From Peptoniphilus_A olsenii (lineage in GTDB: Bacteria; Bacillota; Clostridia; Tissierellales; Peptoniphilaceae), in the NCBI RefSeq assembly GCF_040545475.1, contig NZ_JBEPMA010000001.1, forward strand, positions 186,001-250,000: a stretch of 64,000 nt of DNA, written 5' to 3'. This document shows, in pieces, positions 15,072 through 23,902 of the stretch (within the stretch, counting starts at the first letter, position 1; each line of letters opens with the position of its first letter). The position numbers were made by a program, and so were the translations under genes. Under the pieces are notes generated by a model. It was given only the letters and a program-made list of their open reading frames with translations, was not told the DNA's origin and did no database searches.

Positions 15072-17100
15072 AAGCAGGTAAACCTCCCATAGTGGATTCA
15101 ACAGCTTCTGCTAAATCGTCAGTAAGACCTTCCATCCATCCGTCAAGGTCTGCGGTTTCATGGATATCTCCAAAACTATTATTAGCAATAACTTCAAGCT
15201 TTTCAAAAGTAAAGTTTTGTATTGCTCTACGTTCTAATAAATCTTTTAAGTGGCTAACATCTTCATTTTTAACCTCTAAACCATCTTTTAATTTTTCTGT
15301 GTTTTTCTTTGTGCCCTTAGCAGCATTTTTAGCTTCTTGGATATCTTTAGCAATTCCAGGCATATCTGTATAAGTTGGTATGTCAAAATTCATAGTAGGC
15401 TTGGTGTTTTTGTCTTTATTTCCACCAAGTTTTTCAGCTTGTTTTTTTGCAATCTCCTTTTCTCTTTCAAATTTTTCCATATCATATTTTAATTGCAACT
15501 CTTTAGTCTTTTCATCTCTTATAGATTGATTTTCGTTGGCTTTTTCTACAGCAGATTGAATTTCGTCGTCTCTTTGTTTTTTATTTCTTTCAGCATCAAC
15601 TTTAGCACCTGCAAATAAATTAACCTTATCAAATGCTTCAATACTTACACCAGGAATATTGTTAACTAAACCTATTAATTTATTAATAAGTCCAATTGCT
15701 CCATTAACCATATCCGTTAATATTCTTAAACCATCTACTTTCATATTATCAAGAGTGTTTAAAACTCCATTTTTAACTTTTTTAATGCCAATTTTAAACA
15801 TATCCCATTGATATAAAATCACGCTAATTTGTTTTCTATTATTTATCACAAAATCTGCCCAATAGTTTTTAATATTATTCATTACTATTAAATGTGCAAC
15901 ACCAACTCCACCAACTGAGTTCGCCCATTTTAGATATAAACCAATAATAACCCCAATTACTACTCCAATCCGAAATATAGGATTAGATAAAAAAGCAGCA
16001 TTTAATTCTAAAGTAGAAAGTTCAAGAGCTCCAAAAGCTGCAACTGCTCCCCAAATTATTGGCCCAATAATTCCCCAATGGTCAGCTATAAAATTAAATC
16101 CTTTAATGGCAATATCAGTTGCAATAAATATCATATTAGCAACAGTAGTAACTCCATTTATTGCTCTATCTGCAAAAATTTGAAATTCTTCCGAATTGGC
16201 AAATTCATTAAGTCTAGCAAGAGCAGGTTCAATATTTTTTACAAACCTATTTTTCATATCAAGAGCAATCTGCCCAAAAGTTTTAGGCATTTTTTCAAAT
16301 TCCAAATTAATATCATCACTTGCATTAAGTAAAGCGTTTTTAACAACATCAGCAGATAACTGCCCTTCTTCAGCAAGTTTTCTAATTTGACCAATAGGAC
16401 TATCCATATAGTCAGCTATTATTTGTATTAATTGAGGAGTATTTGACATAACAGCATTTAAATCTTGCCCTCTCAAAACTCCACTAGCCATAGCTTGAGT
16501 TAAGTTATACATTACTGATTCAACACCTTGAGCAGAAGTTCCAGATATAGTAAAAAGTTTATTTAAGTTTTCAGCAAAGGCAATTGTTTCTTTGTTGCTA
16601 GCAAATGCATCCTTAGCTTGTGCTCCAAGCTTAGAGACAATATCCATTGTCATCTTATATTCTCCTCTAGCCCTCTGGGCAGATTCAAATATCATATTTT
16701 GCAGTTCAAGTGTACTTTGATGACCATCATTAATACTATCAAGCCTTGCCCTTATCTGTGTCATCTCATCAGATAATCCAACAAAAGCCTTAACACTTCT
16801 AAAAGATCCATAAGTTATTAACGCGGATTTAATAAAGCCTTTGAGTTTATCAGCACTTTTAGAACCCTCTTCAACCCTTTTATTAAACTTTTCTTGTTCT
16901 AAAGCAGTTTCTTGAATGGCTGCTTGAGTCTCTCTTATCTTGTCCCTTGCAGCATTTAAACTATCAACATCAAAAGCTTTTTTACCAGCAGTTTCAACAT
17001 CATAAGCAGAACTAATTACCATATTCATACTTTCAGTAATACTATTTAAAACTCCAGTCATTTGATTTTTTAAAATAATAGTACTTGATAAAACCCCCAA
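15061..17100 (-). CDS. Tail tape measure protein
   Basis: The 679-residue protein has an N-terminal coiled coil, a tape-measure core (FVGLSDEMTQIRARLDSIN, TISGTSAQGVESVMYNLTQAMASGVLRG split over residues 105-230), hydrophobic segments at about 330-390 and a charged C-terminal coiled coil. It sets tail length and is ejected with DNA. It is shorter than many tape measures, so the tail should be short; an approximate rule of 1.5 Angstrom per residue gives about 100 nm. The start is TTG at 17100 with GGAG upstream. Confidence 0.92.
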   Translation of the reverse strand: MGVLSSTIILKNQMTGVLNSITESMNMVISSAYDVETAGKKAFDVDSLNAARDKIRETQAAIQETALEQEKFNKRVEEGSKSADKLKGFIKSALITYGSFRSVKAFVGLSDEMTQIRARLDSINDGHQSTLELQNMIFESAQRARGEYKMTMDIVSKLGAQAKDAFASNKETIAFAENLNKLFTISGTSAQGVESVMYNLTQAMASGVLRGQDLNAVMSNTPQLIQIIADYMDSPIGQIRKLAEEGQLSADVVKNALLNASDDINLEFEKMPKTFGQIALDMKNRFVKNIEPALARLNEFANSEEFQIFADRAINGVTTVANMIFIATDIAIKGFNFIADHWGIIGPIIWGAVAAFGALELSTLELNAAFLSNPIFRIGVVIGVIIGLYLKWANSVGGVGVAHLIVMNNIKNYWADFVINNRKQISVILYQWDMFKIGIKKVKNGVLNTLDNMKVDGLRILTDMVNGAIGLINKLIGLVNNIPGVSIEAFDKVNLFAGAKVDAERNKKQRDDEIQSAVEKANENQSIRDEKTKELQLKYDMEKFEREKEIAKKQAEKLGGNKDKNTKPTMNFDIPTYTDMPGIAKDIQEAKNAAKGTKKNTEKLKDGLEVKNEDVSHLKDLLERRAIQNFTFEKLEVIANNSFGDIHETADLDGWMEGLTDDLAEAVESTMGGLPAYEH

Positions 17101-17122
17101 ACTTTCACTCCTTTCTTATGTA

Positions 17123-17147
17123 TTAAAAAGAGAGGCTCCCCTCTCTT
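17123..17147 (-). terminator. Hairpin terminator between tail chaperone and tape measure genes
   Basis: AAGAGAGG pairs with CCTCTCTT (17140-17147 with 17128-17135) with a 4-base loop, then Ts on the minus strand. It probably attenuates tape-measure expression below that of the tube and sheath. Confidence 0.7.
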
Positions 17148-17161
17148 AAATATATTATTAT

Positions 17162-17320
17162 TTACTCAAGTTTTGTATCTTCAGCATATTTTTCAAGCAT
17201 TGCTACATACATTGCTTTTGTAGGTTCATCAAATTTGATAAATTCCTCTGGCCTAACTTGGAACTTACTACATACAAAAACATAATAAGCAAGGGAGGTT
17301 TCTAAATCCTCCCCTATTAG
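17162..17320 (-). CDS. Tail assembly chaperone T extension, reached by -1 frameshift
   Basis: In the -1 frame relative to the XkdN-like gene an open frame runs from 17320 to the stop at 17162-17164, giving 52 residues (LIGEDLETSLAYYVFV at its start). It lacks its own start and ribosome site. The slippery heptamer A AAA AAC at 17326-17320 would join it to the chaperone to give a protein of about 186 residues, the equivalent of lambda gpGT. The extension is predicted to bind the tape measure. Confidence 0.8.
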   Translation of the reverse strand, partial: LIGEDLETSLAYYVFVCSKFQVRPEEFIKFDEPTKAMYVAMLEKYAEDTKLE

Positions 17321-17326
17321 TTTTTT
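17293..17326 (-). promoter_or_regulatory. Programmed -1 frameshift signal: slippery heptamer plus hairpin
   Basis: Codons GCA AAA AAC followed by stop TAA contain A AAA AAC (17326-17320). Seven bases later GGGAGG (17313-17308) pairs with CCTCCC (17298-17293) to form a stem that can stall the ribosome. This is the canonical arrangement for -1 slippage. Confidence 0.8.
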
Positions 17327-17721
17327 GCTTCTGTTTTTAACTCATCAAAACTTTTTTTGAGCCCATTAATTTCCATACATTTTTCCAAAAGCCTATTAAA
17401 CTCTTGTGCATTTAACATTTTATTTAATAATTGTCCCGGTTCCATTACACCATAGCTATCTTGCAATTCTTTGTCTCTTAAATTAGGATATATAACAGTC
17501 TCAGTCACTATATCTTTAAAATATTTATCAGTTTTAAATTTATTTTGCCTCCCTTGTATGACTGTAGCTCTATCTGTAGCTAACAAAGCACTGTCAGGCG
17601 ACATTGCTCTTAATTTCCAGGATATAGCTCCATCTTCATTCTTAAATCTATTCGAAACAATAAAATCAACTTCTTCAAATGGATTAGCAACATTTTCTTT
17701 TAAAAAAGCAGTTAAACTCAT
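17317..17721 (-). CDS. Tail assembly chaperone (XkdN-like, gpG equivalent)
   Basis: The 134-residue protein starts MSLTAFLKENVANPFEEVDF and matches XkdN-type chaperones, which coat the tape measure before tube assembly. The last codons GCA AAA AAC TAA carry a slippery heptamer, so a minority of ribosomes should continue into the 52-residue extension. It directly follows the tube gene and precedes the tape measure. Confidence 0.88.
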   Translation of the reverse strand: MSLTAFLKENVANPFEEVDFIVSNRFKNEDGAISWKLRAMSPDSALLATDRATVIQGRQNKFKTDKYFKDIVTETVIYPNLRDKELQDSYGVMEPGQLLNKMLNAQEFNRLLEKCMEINGLKKSFDELKTEAKN

Positions 17722-17724
17722 TTA

Positions 17725-18207
17725 TTAAATCATCCCTTCTAATATATTAAATTCTTCAGGCATATCACAATCTTCAAAAGTACCTGTAATTTTTTCTTCT
17801 AGTGTATCAGCAGTTATATCAAGTTTAGCCATGACAGAGCCGTCAATATTACAGTCTCTAAAAATAACAGTGTGCCTTCCAGCATTACTATTTGGATCTT
17901 CGTTTGTTATTTGGATGTCAAAGTAAATATCTTTATGTTCTTTTGTGTAAACAATCATTAGTTTTCTAAAAATATCAGTATTGTAATAACAAGTCGCAGA
18001 CCACTTACCTGAAAGGGTATTAGATCTATTTCCTTTAATTCTAGTTCCAAGTCTTGGAATTTCACTTTTCCCTTTTTCCCAAGAACCTTCAAAATCTTTC
18101 AATTGAAATAATAAATATCTATTACCTTCTATAGTCACATATGCAGAACCTTCGGCCCCATGAATAGGCTCTCTAGCATGCATTATTGCTTGATTTAAAT
18201 TAGGCAT
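17725..18207 (-). CDS. Tail tube protein (XkdM, DUF2001)
   Basis: The 160-residue protein contains HGAEGSAYVTIEGNRYLLF, GTRIKGNRSNTLSGKWSATC and VIFRDCNIDG, all typical of XkdM core-tail proteins. It polymerises into the inner tube beneath the sheath. Next to the sheath gene as in PBSX. Confidence 0.92.
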   Translation of the reverse strand: MPNLNQAIMHAREPIHGAEGSAYVTIEGNRYLLFQLKDFEGSWEKGKSEIPRLGTRIKGNRSNTLSGKWSATCYYNTDIFRKLMIVYTKEHKDIYFDIQITNEDPNSNAGRHTVIFRDCNIDGSVMAKLDITADTLEEKITGTFEDCDMPEEFNILEGMI

Positions 18208-18217
18208 TTTTTACCTC

Positions 18218-19555
18218 CTATCTCACGTGTATTGTCATATAAAGTTTTTGCATTGCCATAACTGGCATCAAAAAGTCATGTACAACAATTGCATCTTTTT
18301 CAAAGCCTTTTTCAACAGTTGAATCGTTAGACTCATAATCCTCAATTGCACCAAGTTCTGTTAAAGTTTCTGCGTGTTTAACAAGTTCATTCCAAAAACC
18401 AATTCTGCCATCTTCATTATTTTGAACTTTTCCAAGATAATATTTGTTAAAGATTATAGCAATATCTTTTGCTCTTTGATCAAGAACTCTAATTACTTGA
18501 TTCTTTGAGAAGTCAGAATTTTGATATAAAGTAAATTCTGTAAATGAGTTAATATCTTCAAGAACTCTAACCTCGTCATTTCTTCCATAGAAGAAGAAAT
18601 AACCATTTTTAATAGCTTGTTCAGCTTCTCTCTTCTTGTAACCCGTATCGATTACATATTCCCCGCCATAAATTTTATTTGTTAGGGAACGATTAATAGG
18701 GCACCCTGCCTCTTGGCCAGTCACCCAATAAACCACAGCAGCTTCATTTTCATCATCAGTTACTTTATTAAATACATTGATGAGTCCTTTATGATTTGCT
18801 TTATCCTTTTTCATGTTGTAGAGCACAAGTTGAAATTTTACTCCTTCATCTTCTCTCATTCTTCTCATGAATTCCTTATAAAGAAGTTTTACAGTTTCAT
18901 CAGTACCAGCATAACCAATTACATTAAAGTCATACTTCTCAACTTCTTCTAAATATCTTGAGTGCGATTCTCCAACTACTTTACCATTTTCACCACCAGT
19001 AAGCTTTGTACCAACAGTAGTTTCAAGTTCATCAGATTCAGAAGAAAATACTACTGCACTATTTTCTTTAAGTTCTGTAGCTTTTTTAACTAGCTGTTCA
19101 TTAATAGTAGCATCTCCCATTTTAGTAATTACTAAATATCCATCTTCGTCGATATCTTTTTCGATAATAATTTGTATATCATTTCCTCTGATACCTTCAT
19201 ATTTGGCCGTTACTGTAAGACTTCCTATAGTAGCAGTTGCTTTTTTACCACCTTCATCATTTAACCTATATAAATACAAAGTCTTTGCACCTTGCATTAA
19301 ATCTCTTAAAGGCTTCATTTTATCGTCTGTAAAAGAATAACCTAATAATTCTAATGATTCATTTTGTAAGTCACTAGCTTCAAGAGTAATTATTTTGCCC
19401 GTTTCACCCCAATCAAGTTCCATACCAATGGTTGCATAACCTCTGTCAGAAAAGAAGTTAGATGCCCTTGGAACAGAAACATAGTTAATATATGAACCAG
19501 GTAAAACTTTATTCTGTGTAAGAAAAGTTCCTCCACCTAATGCTCCGTATGCCAT
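18218..19555 (-). CDS. Tail sheath protein (XkdK)
   Basis: The 445-residue protein opens with LPGSYINYVSVPRASNFFSDRG, the usual sheath N terminus, and ends with FLMPVMAMQKLYMTIHV, the sheath C-terminal domain. Its presence shows a contractile (myovirus) tail. It starts at ATG 19555 and overlaps the stop of the small upstream gene. Confidence 0.95.
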   Translation of the reverse strand: MAYGALGGGTFLTQNKVLPGSYINYVSVPRASNFFSDRGYATIGMELDWGETGKIITLEASDLQNESLELLGYSFTDDKMKPLRDLMQGAKTLYLYRLNDEGGKKATATIGSLTVTAKYEGIRGNDIQIIIEKDIDEDGYLVITKMGDATINEQLVKKATELKENSAVVFSSESDELETTVGTKLTGGENGKVVGESHSRYLEEVEKYDFNVIGYAGTDETVKLLYKEFMRRMREDEGVKFQLVLYNMKKDKANHKGLINVFNKVTDDENEAAVVYWVTGQEAGCPINRSLTNKIYGGEYVIDTGYKKREAEQAIKNGYFFFYGRNDEVRVLEDINSFTEFTLYQNSDFSKNQVIRVLDQRAKDIAIIFNKYYLGKVQNNEDGRIGFWNELVKHAETLTELGAIEDYESNDSTVEKGFEKDAIVVHDFLMPVMAMQKLYMTIHVR

Positions 19556-19743
19556 TATTTAACCTCCCTTGTATTAAAATCATTTACTAACTTGTCAACT
19601 TCATTCAAAGTGTATTCTTTATCATCTTCTAGTAAAATTGAAAGCACATCTCTATTCCAAACAAGTTTATCTGCTCTTAAGATAGCATCTTTTGTATATT
19701 TAGCAGCTTGTGTTTTATCTGTGCTTGTCTTTTTATCTACCAT
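19555..19743 (-). CDS. Small conserved phage protein before the sheath
   Basis: The 62-residue protein contains AKYTKDAILRADKLVWNRDVL and LLEDDKEYTLNEVDKLVNDF (each within its helix). Short proteins with this LEDDKEYT-VD pattern commonly precede sheath genes in Firmicute myoviruses. The role is unknown; it may assist tail completion. Confidence 0.7.
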   Translation of the reverse strand: MVDKKTSTDKTQAAKYTKDAILRADKLVWNRDVLSILLEDDKEYTLNEVDKLVNDFNTREVK

Positions 19744-20326
19744 GAATATTGACCTCCTTTTTTCTCATTAAATCTTCTTCATCATCTTCATCATTTTCAT
19801 ATCTTGGGTCCATTGGATTAATTCCAGGAAAAACTTTATTATTATCTGGCCATGGCTCTGATTCCCACATACCAGGATTAGATTTGTCAGTAGCCTTTTT
19901 ATAAGGCTCTTTTTCTGTATAGTGAATAATATTTTCTATTTCCATCATAAATGGTTCCTTAAATACTTTTTCTTTAGTAGTATATCTATAATTAATTACA
20001 AAATTTATCGAATCATCTTTAATTCTAGACTCTGATTTAAAACTATACACACCACCAGTATCTAAAAATACTTCATGCATTCTGTATAAGAGTGTTTGTT
20101 CAATCTCTTCTTTTAAAAAAGCATCTGCTCTCTGGTCTAAATAAACAATATTTACTAAACTATCAACTCTGTATCTCTTTTGAAATTCAGGTGTTATATC
20201 TGTATTAACAATACTCACAAAAAAGCAAGGTTCAACTAAACCTTGCTCTACATCCCTTACATATATGTTAATATTCGGAAAAAGTTTATCAATACGATTA
20301 ACTACTGCTCTTAAGAGTTTTATCAT
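19733..20326 (-). CDS. Putative tail terminator (DUF6838-like)
   Basis: The 197-residue protein has RVVNRIDKLFPNINIYVRDVEQG-like start and EPCFFVSIVNTDITPEF, typical of a phage tail-terminator family found after gp10-type genes. The C-terminal third is rich in Asp, Glu and Pro and is probably disordered. Overlaps both neighbours. Confidence 0.72.
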   Translation of the reverse strand: MIKLLRAVVNRIDKLFPNINIYVRDVEQGLVEPCFFVSIVNTDITPEFQKRYRVDSLVNIVYLDQRADAFLKEEIEQTLLYRMHEVFLDTGGVYSFKSESRIKDDSINFVINYRYTTKEKVFKEPFMMEIENIIHYTEKEPYKKATDKSNPGMWESEPWPDNNKVFPGINPMDPRYENDEDDEEDLMRKKEVNIHGR

Positions 20327-20712
20327 AATTTACTAAAAGCCTCCTCCAAATATTTATCCACTATATTTTCTATCTCTCTATCAATTTTGTTTTCTGCAAT
20401 TGTAAGCATAAATACACCAGGAACCCACTTTTTATGGTCTCTTGTCCTATGACCAAATTCAACATAGTCTGCATATTCAGTATTATTGTATAAAGTTATT
20501 TCAAATTCTGAACCGTTTTTCTTTAAATCTCCTATACTCCAACCGTTTATTAAAGTTTTTGTATCTTTAGGTGTATTATGTTTTACATCCCTAAGTTCTC
20601 TCATAGCAATATTTCTTATTGCCTTTTCTATAATGCCATCTATTTGCAATCCAAAATCCTTGAGAGCATCTCTAAATTGTTTTAATTCACTAACGTCAAA
20701 CTCTATGCTCAT
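20323..20712 (-). CDS. HK97 gp10-like neck protein (XkdI)
   Basis: The 129-residue protein from the ATG at 20712 contains NTPKDTKTLINGWSIGDL and YADYVEFGHRTRD, the gp10/tail-completion motif EYA..VEFGxR. AGGTGG lies 6-7 bases upstream. It joins head connector to tail. Confidence 0.87.
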   Translation of the reverse strand: MSIEFDVSELKQFRDALKDFGLQIDGIIEKAIRNIAMRELRDVKHNTPKDTKTLINGWSIGDLKKNGSEFEITLYNNTEYADYVEFGHRTRDHKKWVPGVFMLTIAENKIDREIENIVDKYLEEAFSKL

Positions 20713-21083
20713 TATGCCCACCTCACAAATTCGCTGCATATATACTCATTATGTGTTGCATAAGATTTTACTTTAGCATTTAATAACCTATACTCAAAAT
20801 GATTTTGAGTAACAATTATCTTAGAATTAATAGGTATATCAATTTCAGGAGCAACAAAGAGCACAAAAGTATTCTCACTAGAAGTCACTAACTCCTCTTC
20901 ATTATTTTTGGCAGAAGAAAAAGACAGTCTACAAGGTAAATTCTCATAAACTGTCTTTTCTTTAAGTTCACTAACTTTTGTTACTGGATTTTTTATAGTT
21001 TTTCGAACTATAACACTACAAATCCCTATATATAAAGTTTCAATTGCCTTTCTATAGGCACCTACCACTCTAGTTTTCTGCAT
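20712..21083 (-). CDS. Head closure protein (XkdH-like)
   Basis: The 123-residue protein from ATG 21083 (MQKTRVVGAYRKAIETLYIG) is beta-rich in its second half (FVLFVAPEIDIPINSKIIV). Size and position between the YqbG-like and gp10-like genes match XkdH head-closure proteins. Family call is mainly by position. Confidence 0.65.
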   Translation of the reverse strand: MQKTRVVGAYRKAIETLYIGICSVIVRKTIKNPVTKVSELKEKTVYENLPCRLSFSSAKNNEEELVTSSENTFVLFVAPEIDIPINSKIIVTQNHFEYRLLNAKVKSYATHNEYICSEFVRWA

Positions 21084-21487
21084 GTAATCGCCTCTTTCTG
21101 CCAATTACTCTTTAAAGATGAAATCCAAATCATTAGTTTCTTTTCGCTCATATCGTTGATATTTGAGTTGTCAGAAAGTTCAACAGAAGTATCACCAAGA
21201 GTAATCCTTCCACCAAGACTATCAAAATCAAAACTTTCAGGAAGCTTTCCTGACTGAAACATTCTCTCCAAGAAACTTCCTAAAATCATCTCATACAGTA
21301 AATAATAAAGTCTTATAGGCACAAAATCTGTATTGCAGAAATTTTTAAGTCTCATAACTTCTTTAACAGCTATGAATTTTATGCTAGAATCAATATCATC
21401 AAATCCAGCATCTTTTAAAGTTTCTAAGATTTGACTCGCATATATACTCTCAAAAAAACAATCCATAGGCACTAGATCCTCAAACAT
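21062..21487 (-). CDS. Head-tail connector protein (YqbG-like)
   Basis: The 141-residue, mainly helical protein contains FIAVKEVMRLKNFCN and YYLLYEMILGSFLERM. Such proteins form the adaptor ring under the portal. It sits just after the capsid and HeH/LEM genes, as YqbG does. Confidence 0.72.
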   Translation of the reverse strand: MFEDLVPMDCFFESIYASQILETLKDAGFDDIDSSIKFIAVKEVMRLKNFCNTDFVPIRLYYLLYEMILGSFLERMFQSGKLPESFDFDSLGGRITLGDTSVELSDNSNINDMSEKKLMIWISSLKSNWQKEAITCRKLEW

Positions 21488-21494
21488 AGTTCAC

Positions 21495-21737
21495 CTACTT
21501 TAACAAAGCAATTAAATCAGCTTTTCTTACTATGCCTTTTCTATCTATTCCTTTTTCATCAATCAAAGCTTCAAGCTCTTCAACAGTTAAATTTTTAAGA
21601 TTAGAAGTTTTATCTATTTTAGTTGTTTCATCTTTAATATCAGTATCTTCAATTACAATAGCACCTAATTCTTGAAGTTCCAGTATTTTATTCTCATCTG
21701 TTGTTGTATAAACTAAATTATTGAGTTTTAGTTTCAT
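21495..21737 (-). CDS. HeH/LEM domain phage protein
   Basis: The 80-residue protein ends in a HeH/LEM or Rho-N-like motif, NLTVEELEALIDEKGID then RKADLIALLK, that binds nucleic acid in related proteins. Found between capsid and connector genes in many phages; may help organise DNA at the neck. Preceded by a flexible acidic linker. Confidence 0.75.
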   Translation of the reverse strand: MKLKLNNLVYTTTDENKILELQELGAIVIEDTDIKDETTKIDKTSNLKNLTVEELEALIDEKGIDRKGIVRKADLIALLK

Positions 21738-21746
21738 CTAATCACC

Positions 21747-22664
21747 TCATACATTAGTACATACAAAGATTTGATTTTCTTTTTGCTTTTTAATCCATAA
21801 GTCGTGATATTTTCTAAAGTCTATTTTCCAAGCATCAGCTTTTTGGTTAACATCAGGAGTAAAAACTCTTAATTTATCAGTCTTGTTAATACCGATAGGC
21901 ACATTTGCCGGTGTGATTATCCAATAAATATCCTTAGCTTCTTCATTAGCTTTTAATCCACCCGCTTCTTGACCTAAACTTGTCCCATCTTGTGCATCAT
22001 ATAAAGTTTTAAGCCTTGCAGATGGTGCTATTCTAATAGGACATTCATCAAGTGCTTTTACTTTAAAGCTCATTGTTCCTTGTTTGAAATCAGCAACATT
22101 AATTGATTTACCGATTTTAGGTGAATTTTCAATTAAAGCTCTTGTTGTTGTAGACATTGTTAAAATTAGTGGAACATTATCCCCCACAATATCTTGAACA
22201 GCTCTAATATGTTCTCTAATTTTATCTAGTGCATTATCAGCAGTTATCTCCACTTTTTCAATTTGATTAGCTTTTTCTGCAATAGAAGCAATCTTAGAAT
22301 ATCTATAAGAATCTATTTCTGGGATAACTTGTTCTGTTTGGAAAACTTTAATCAAATTAGCAGAAGTTGCCACAAAGCCACTCTCATCAACATCCATTGC
22401 ATCAAGTTGAAAAGTTCTACCTCTGTCTTGTGTCATCTTATAAGTATCATATTTTAAAGTAACTCCGCCTTGCACAAAACCCTTGTCCCTATCATAATCA
22501 GCAAGACCAACCGTTGACATTGTAGGTATCTTTACTTCGTCTCCACCATTATAAATTACTTGTCCTGCATTAGCTTCCATCCATCCAGAAGTTAGACCTT
22601 TAACTGCATGTTGATCTAACTGTTTCATCATTAATTTTGAATATTCTAAAGTATTAATTGGCAT
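21747..22664 (-). CDS. Major capsid protein
   Basis: The 305-residue protein has the pattern of P22/HK97-fold coat proteins encoded after a GP20 scaffold: TSGWMEANAGQVIYNGGDEV, KIPTMSTVGLADYDRDKGF, RGRTFQLDAMDVDES. No N-terminal protease-processed delta region is visible, consistent with a separate scaffold. Confidence 0.9.
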   Translation of the reverse strand: MPINTLEYSKLMMKQLDQHAVKGLTSGWMEANAGQVIYNGGDEVKIPTMSTVGLADYDRDKGFVQGGVTLKYDTYKMTQDRGRTFQLDAMDVDESGFVATSANLIKVFQTEQVIPEIDSYRYSKIASIAEKANQIEKVEITADNALDKIREHIRAVQDIVGDNVPLILTMSTTTRALIENSPKIGKSINVADFKQGTMSFKVKALDECPIRIAPSARLKTLYDAQDGTSLGQEAGGLKANEEAKDIYWIITPANVPIGINKTDKLRVFTPDVNQKADAWKIDFRKYHDLWIKKQKENQIFVCTNV

Positions 22665-22675
22665 ATTCCCCTCCG

Positions 22676-23215
22676 TTATTCATTAAATACATTTGCGATT
22701 TCAGATTCCATCTCACTAATATCTCTTCCACTGCTATCAGGTGGTGTATGTGCATTAAATCTGTCATCATTACTATTCTCTACCTCTTTAAAAAGATAAG
22801 GTTTAGATTCTTTTAAACTTTCTACCTGCTCTTTAAGTCCATCAATACCATCATCATTAAACTTAATGTTTTCTCTATCTATAAGTTTTAATAGCACATC
22901 TTCGTCTACTGAATTATATGTCCTTACCGCATCTTTAAGTGCAGTATCATTCTTTAAGTTTTTAAGAGCTTCCTCATGCTCTTTTGCCTTTGATTTCCAT
23001 GTTTCAACAGACTTTTGTATGTCTTCAATATTCATATCTTTGTATGATTTGATTTCTTTATTTGCCGTCTTTATCTGTTCTTCTAAAGTTTTTATTTCTT
23101 TATCTTTAGCAGATACTTTTGCTTTTTCTACATTTATGTCTTTCCCATTTTCGTTCATAATCTTATCGATTACTTCTTTTTCTAAACCTAGTTCTTCTAA
23201 AAACTCTCTTTTCAT
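22676..23215 (-). CDS. Capsid scaffold protein (phage minor structural GP20)
   Basis: The 179-residue protein starts MKREFLEELGLEKEVIDKIM and is a long coiled coil rich in Lys and Glu, then KAAxx-type C-terminal (LKESKPYLFKE). This is the GP20 scaffold family, which directs capsid assembly and is then lost. Immediately upstream of the capsid gene. Confidence 0.9.
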   Translation of the reverse strand: MKREFLEELGLEKEVIDKIMNENGKDINVEKAKVSAKDKEIKTLEEQIKTANKEIKSYKDMNIEDIQKSVETWKSKAKEHEEALKNLKNDTALKDAVRTYNSVDEDVLLKLIDRENIKFNDDGIDGLKEQVESLKESKPYLFKEVENSNDDRFNAHTPPDSSGRDISEMESEIANVFNE

Positions 23216-23291
23216 ATCTTGCTCCTTACGTTTTTTATACGAGTGTTACATTCTCATAGGTTGGATAAGTTTTACGTCAATTCCAGGACAA

Positions 23292-23320
23292 TAAAAAAAT
23301 CGCATGATTATCACACGATT
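23292..23320 (-). terminator. Intrinsic terminator upstream of the scaffold gene
   Basis: AATCG/CGATT with inner G-U and A-T pairs (23298-23320) form a 10-bp hairpin followed by six T residues on the minus strand. The octamer CACACGAT of its arm is repeated at 23356-23363. Confidence 0.65.
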
Positions 23321-23379
23321 AATAATTGTATTTATCTAGTTTTTATCATTTTTTCACACGATTAACTCACGATTATTTA

Positions 23380-23748
23380 TTATATAAATCTCGACCAGTC
23401 CAAAACTCTTGGATCTATTTCAAACTCCCACTCACCGTTTTCTTTAATATTTATTGGAATAATACTATTTATATAAATCCTCTCATAAATTCCATCACTC
23501 CTTTTTAAATCTACTTCTAATGAAAAACTATCGCCAATTGTTGGCAGTTCTTCAATTGGATCTGTTAGTACTATGGATATTTTATTACTTCTTGTTAGAC
23601 ATTTTTTATCACCTAAAACTTTAATTTCTCTTTTTTCTTCAAACAAATTTATTTCTGCATAGTCTAAAATTTCAAAATCCCTAATACCATTTCTTGTAAT
23701 ATAAATTTTAGGATTTTTTGTCTTTAATCTTCTTATTAATGTTTTCAT
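23380..23748 (-). CDS. Hypothetical phage protein in the head module
   Basis: This 122-residue protein is beta-rich and ends GEWEFEIDPRVLDWSRFI. I recognise no family. It lies between the MuF-toxin/immunity locus and the scaffold gene. Similar small structural proteins may decorate the head, but that is only positional. Confidence 0.6.
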   Translation of the reverse strand: MKTLIRRLKTKNPKIYITRNGIRDFEILDYAEINLFEEKREIKVLGDKKCLTRSNKISIVLTDPIEELPTIGDSFSLEVDLKRSDGIYERIYINSIIPINIKENGEWEFEIDPRVLDWSRFI

Positions 23749-23754
23749 ATTTAC

Positions 23755-23838
23755 TCACCACGGTTTAAAATCTTTAACTATTTCATAAGCTTTTTTCATT
23801 AATCTATTCTCTTCCAGATACTCAATTCCTTTAGCCAT
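23755..23838 (-). CDS. 27-residue small open frame with strong ribosome site
   Basis: AGGAGG lies 5 bases before the ATG and the frame encodes MAKGIEYLEENRLMKKAYEI then VKDFKPW. It ends 6 bases before the next gene, so it could act in coupling. No homology recognised; a real peptide is plausible but unproven. Confidence 0.45.
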   Translation of the reverse strand: MAKGIEYLEENRLMKKAYEIVKDFKPW

Positions 23839-23851
23839 TATTTCCTCCAAT

Positions 23852-23892
23852 AAAAAAACACATCTAACAATTACTCGTCAGTGTGCTTTTTA
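23852..23892 (-). terminator. Terminator after the candidate immunity gene
   Basis: AAAAAGCACAC and GTGTTTTTTT flank an imperfect stem on the minus strand, ending in a 7-T run. It closes the MuF-immunity segment. Confidence 0.6.
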
Positions 23893-23902
23893 AGATTACA
23901 TA

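Noticed and set aside
23298..23376. Repeated CACACGATTA/CTCACGATTA motifs that looked like a short repeat array
   Set aside because: Only three imperfect copies with irregular spacing; one is a terminator arm. Not a CRISPR array, and no cas genes are present.
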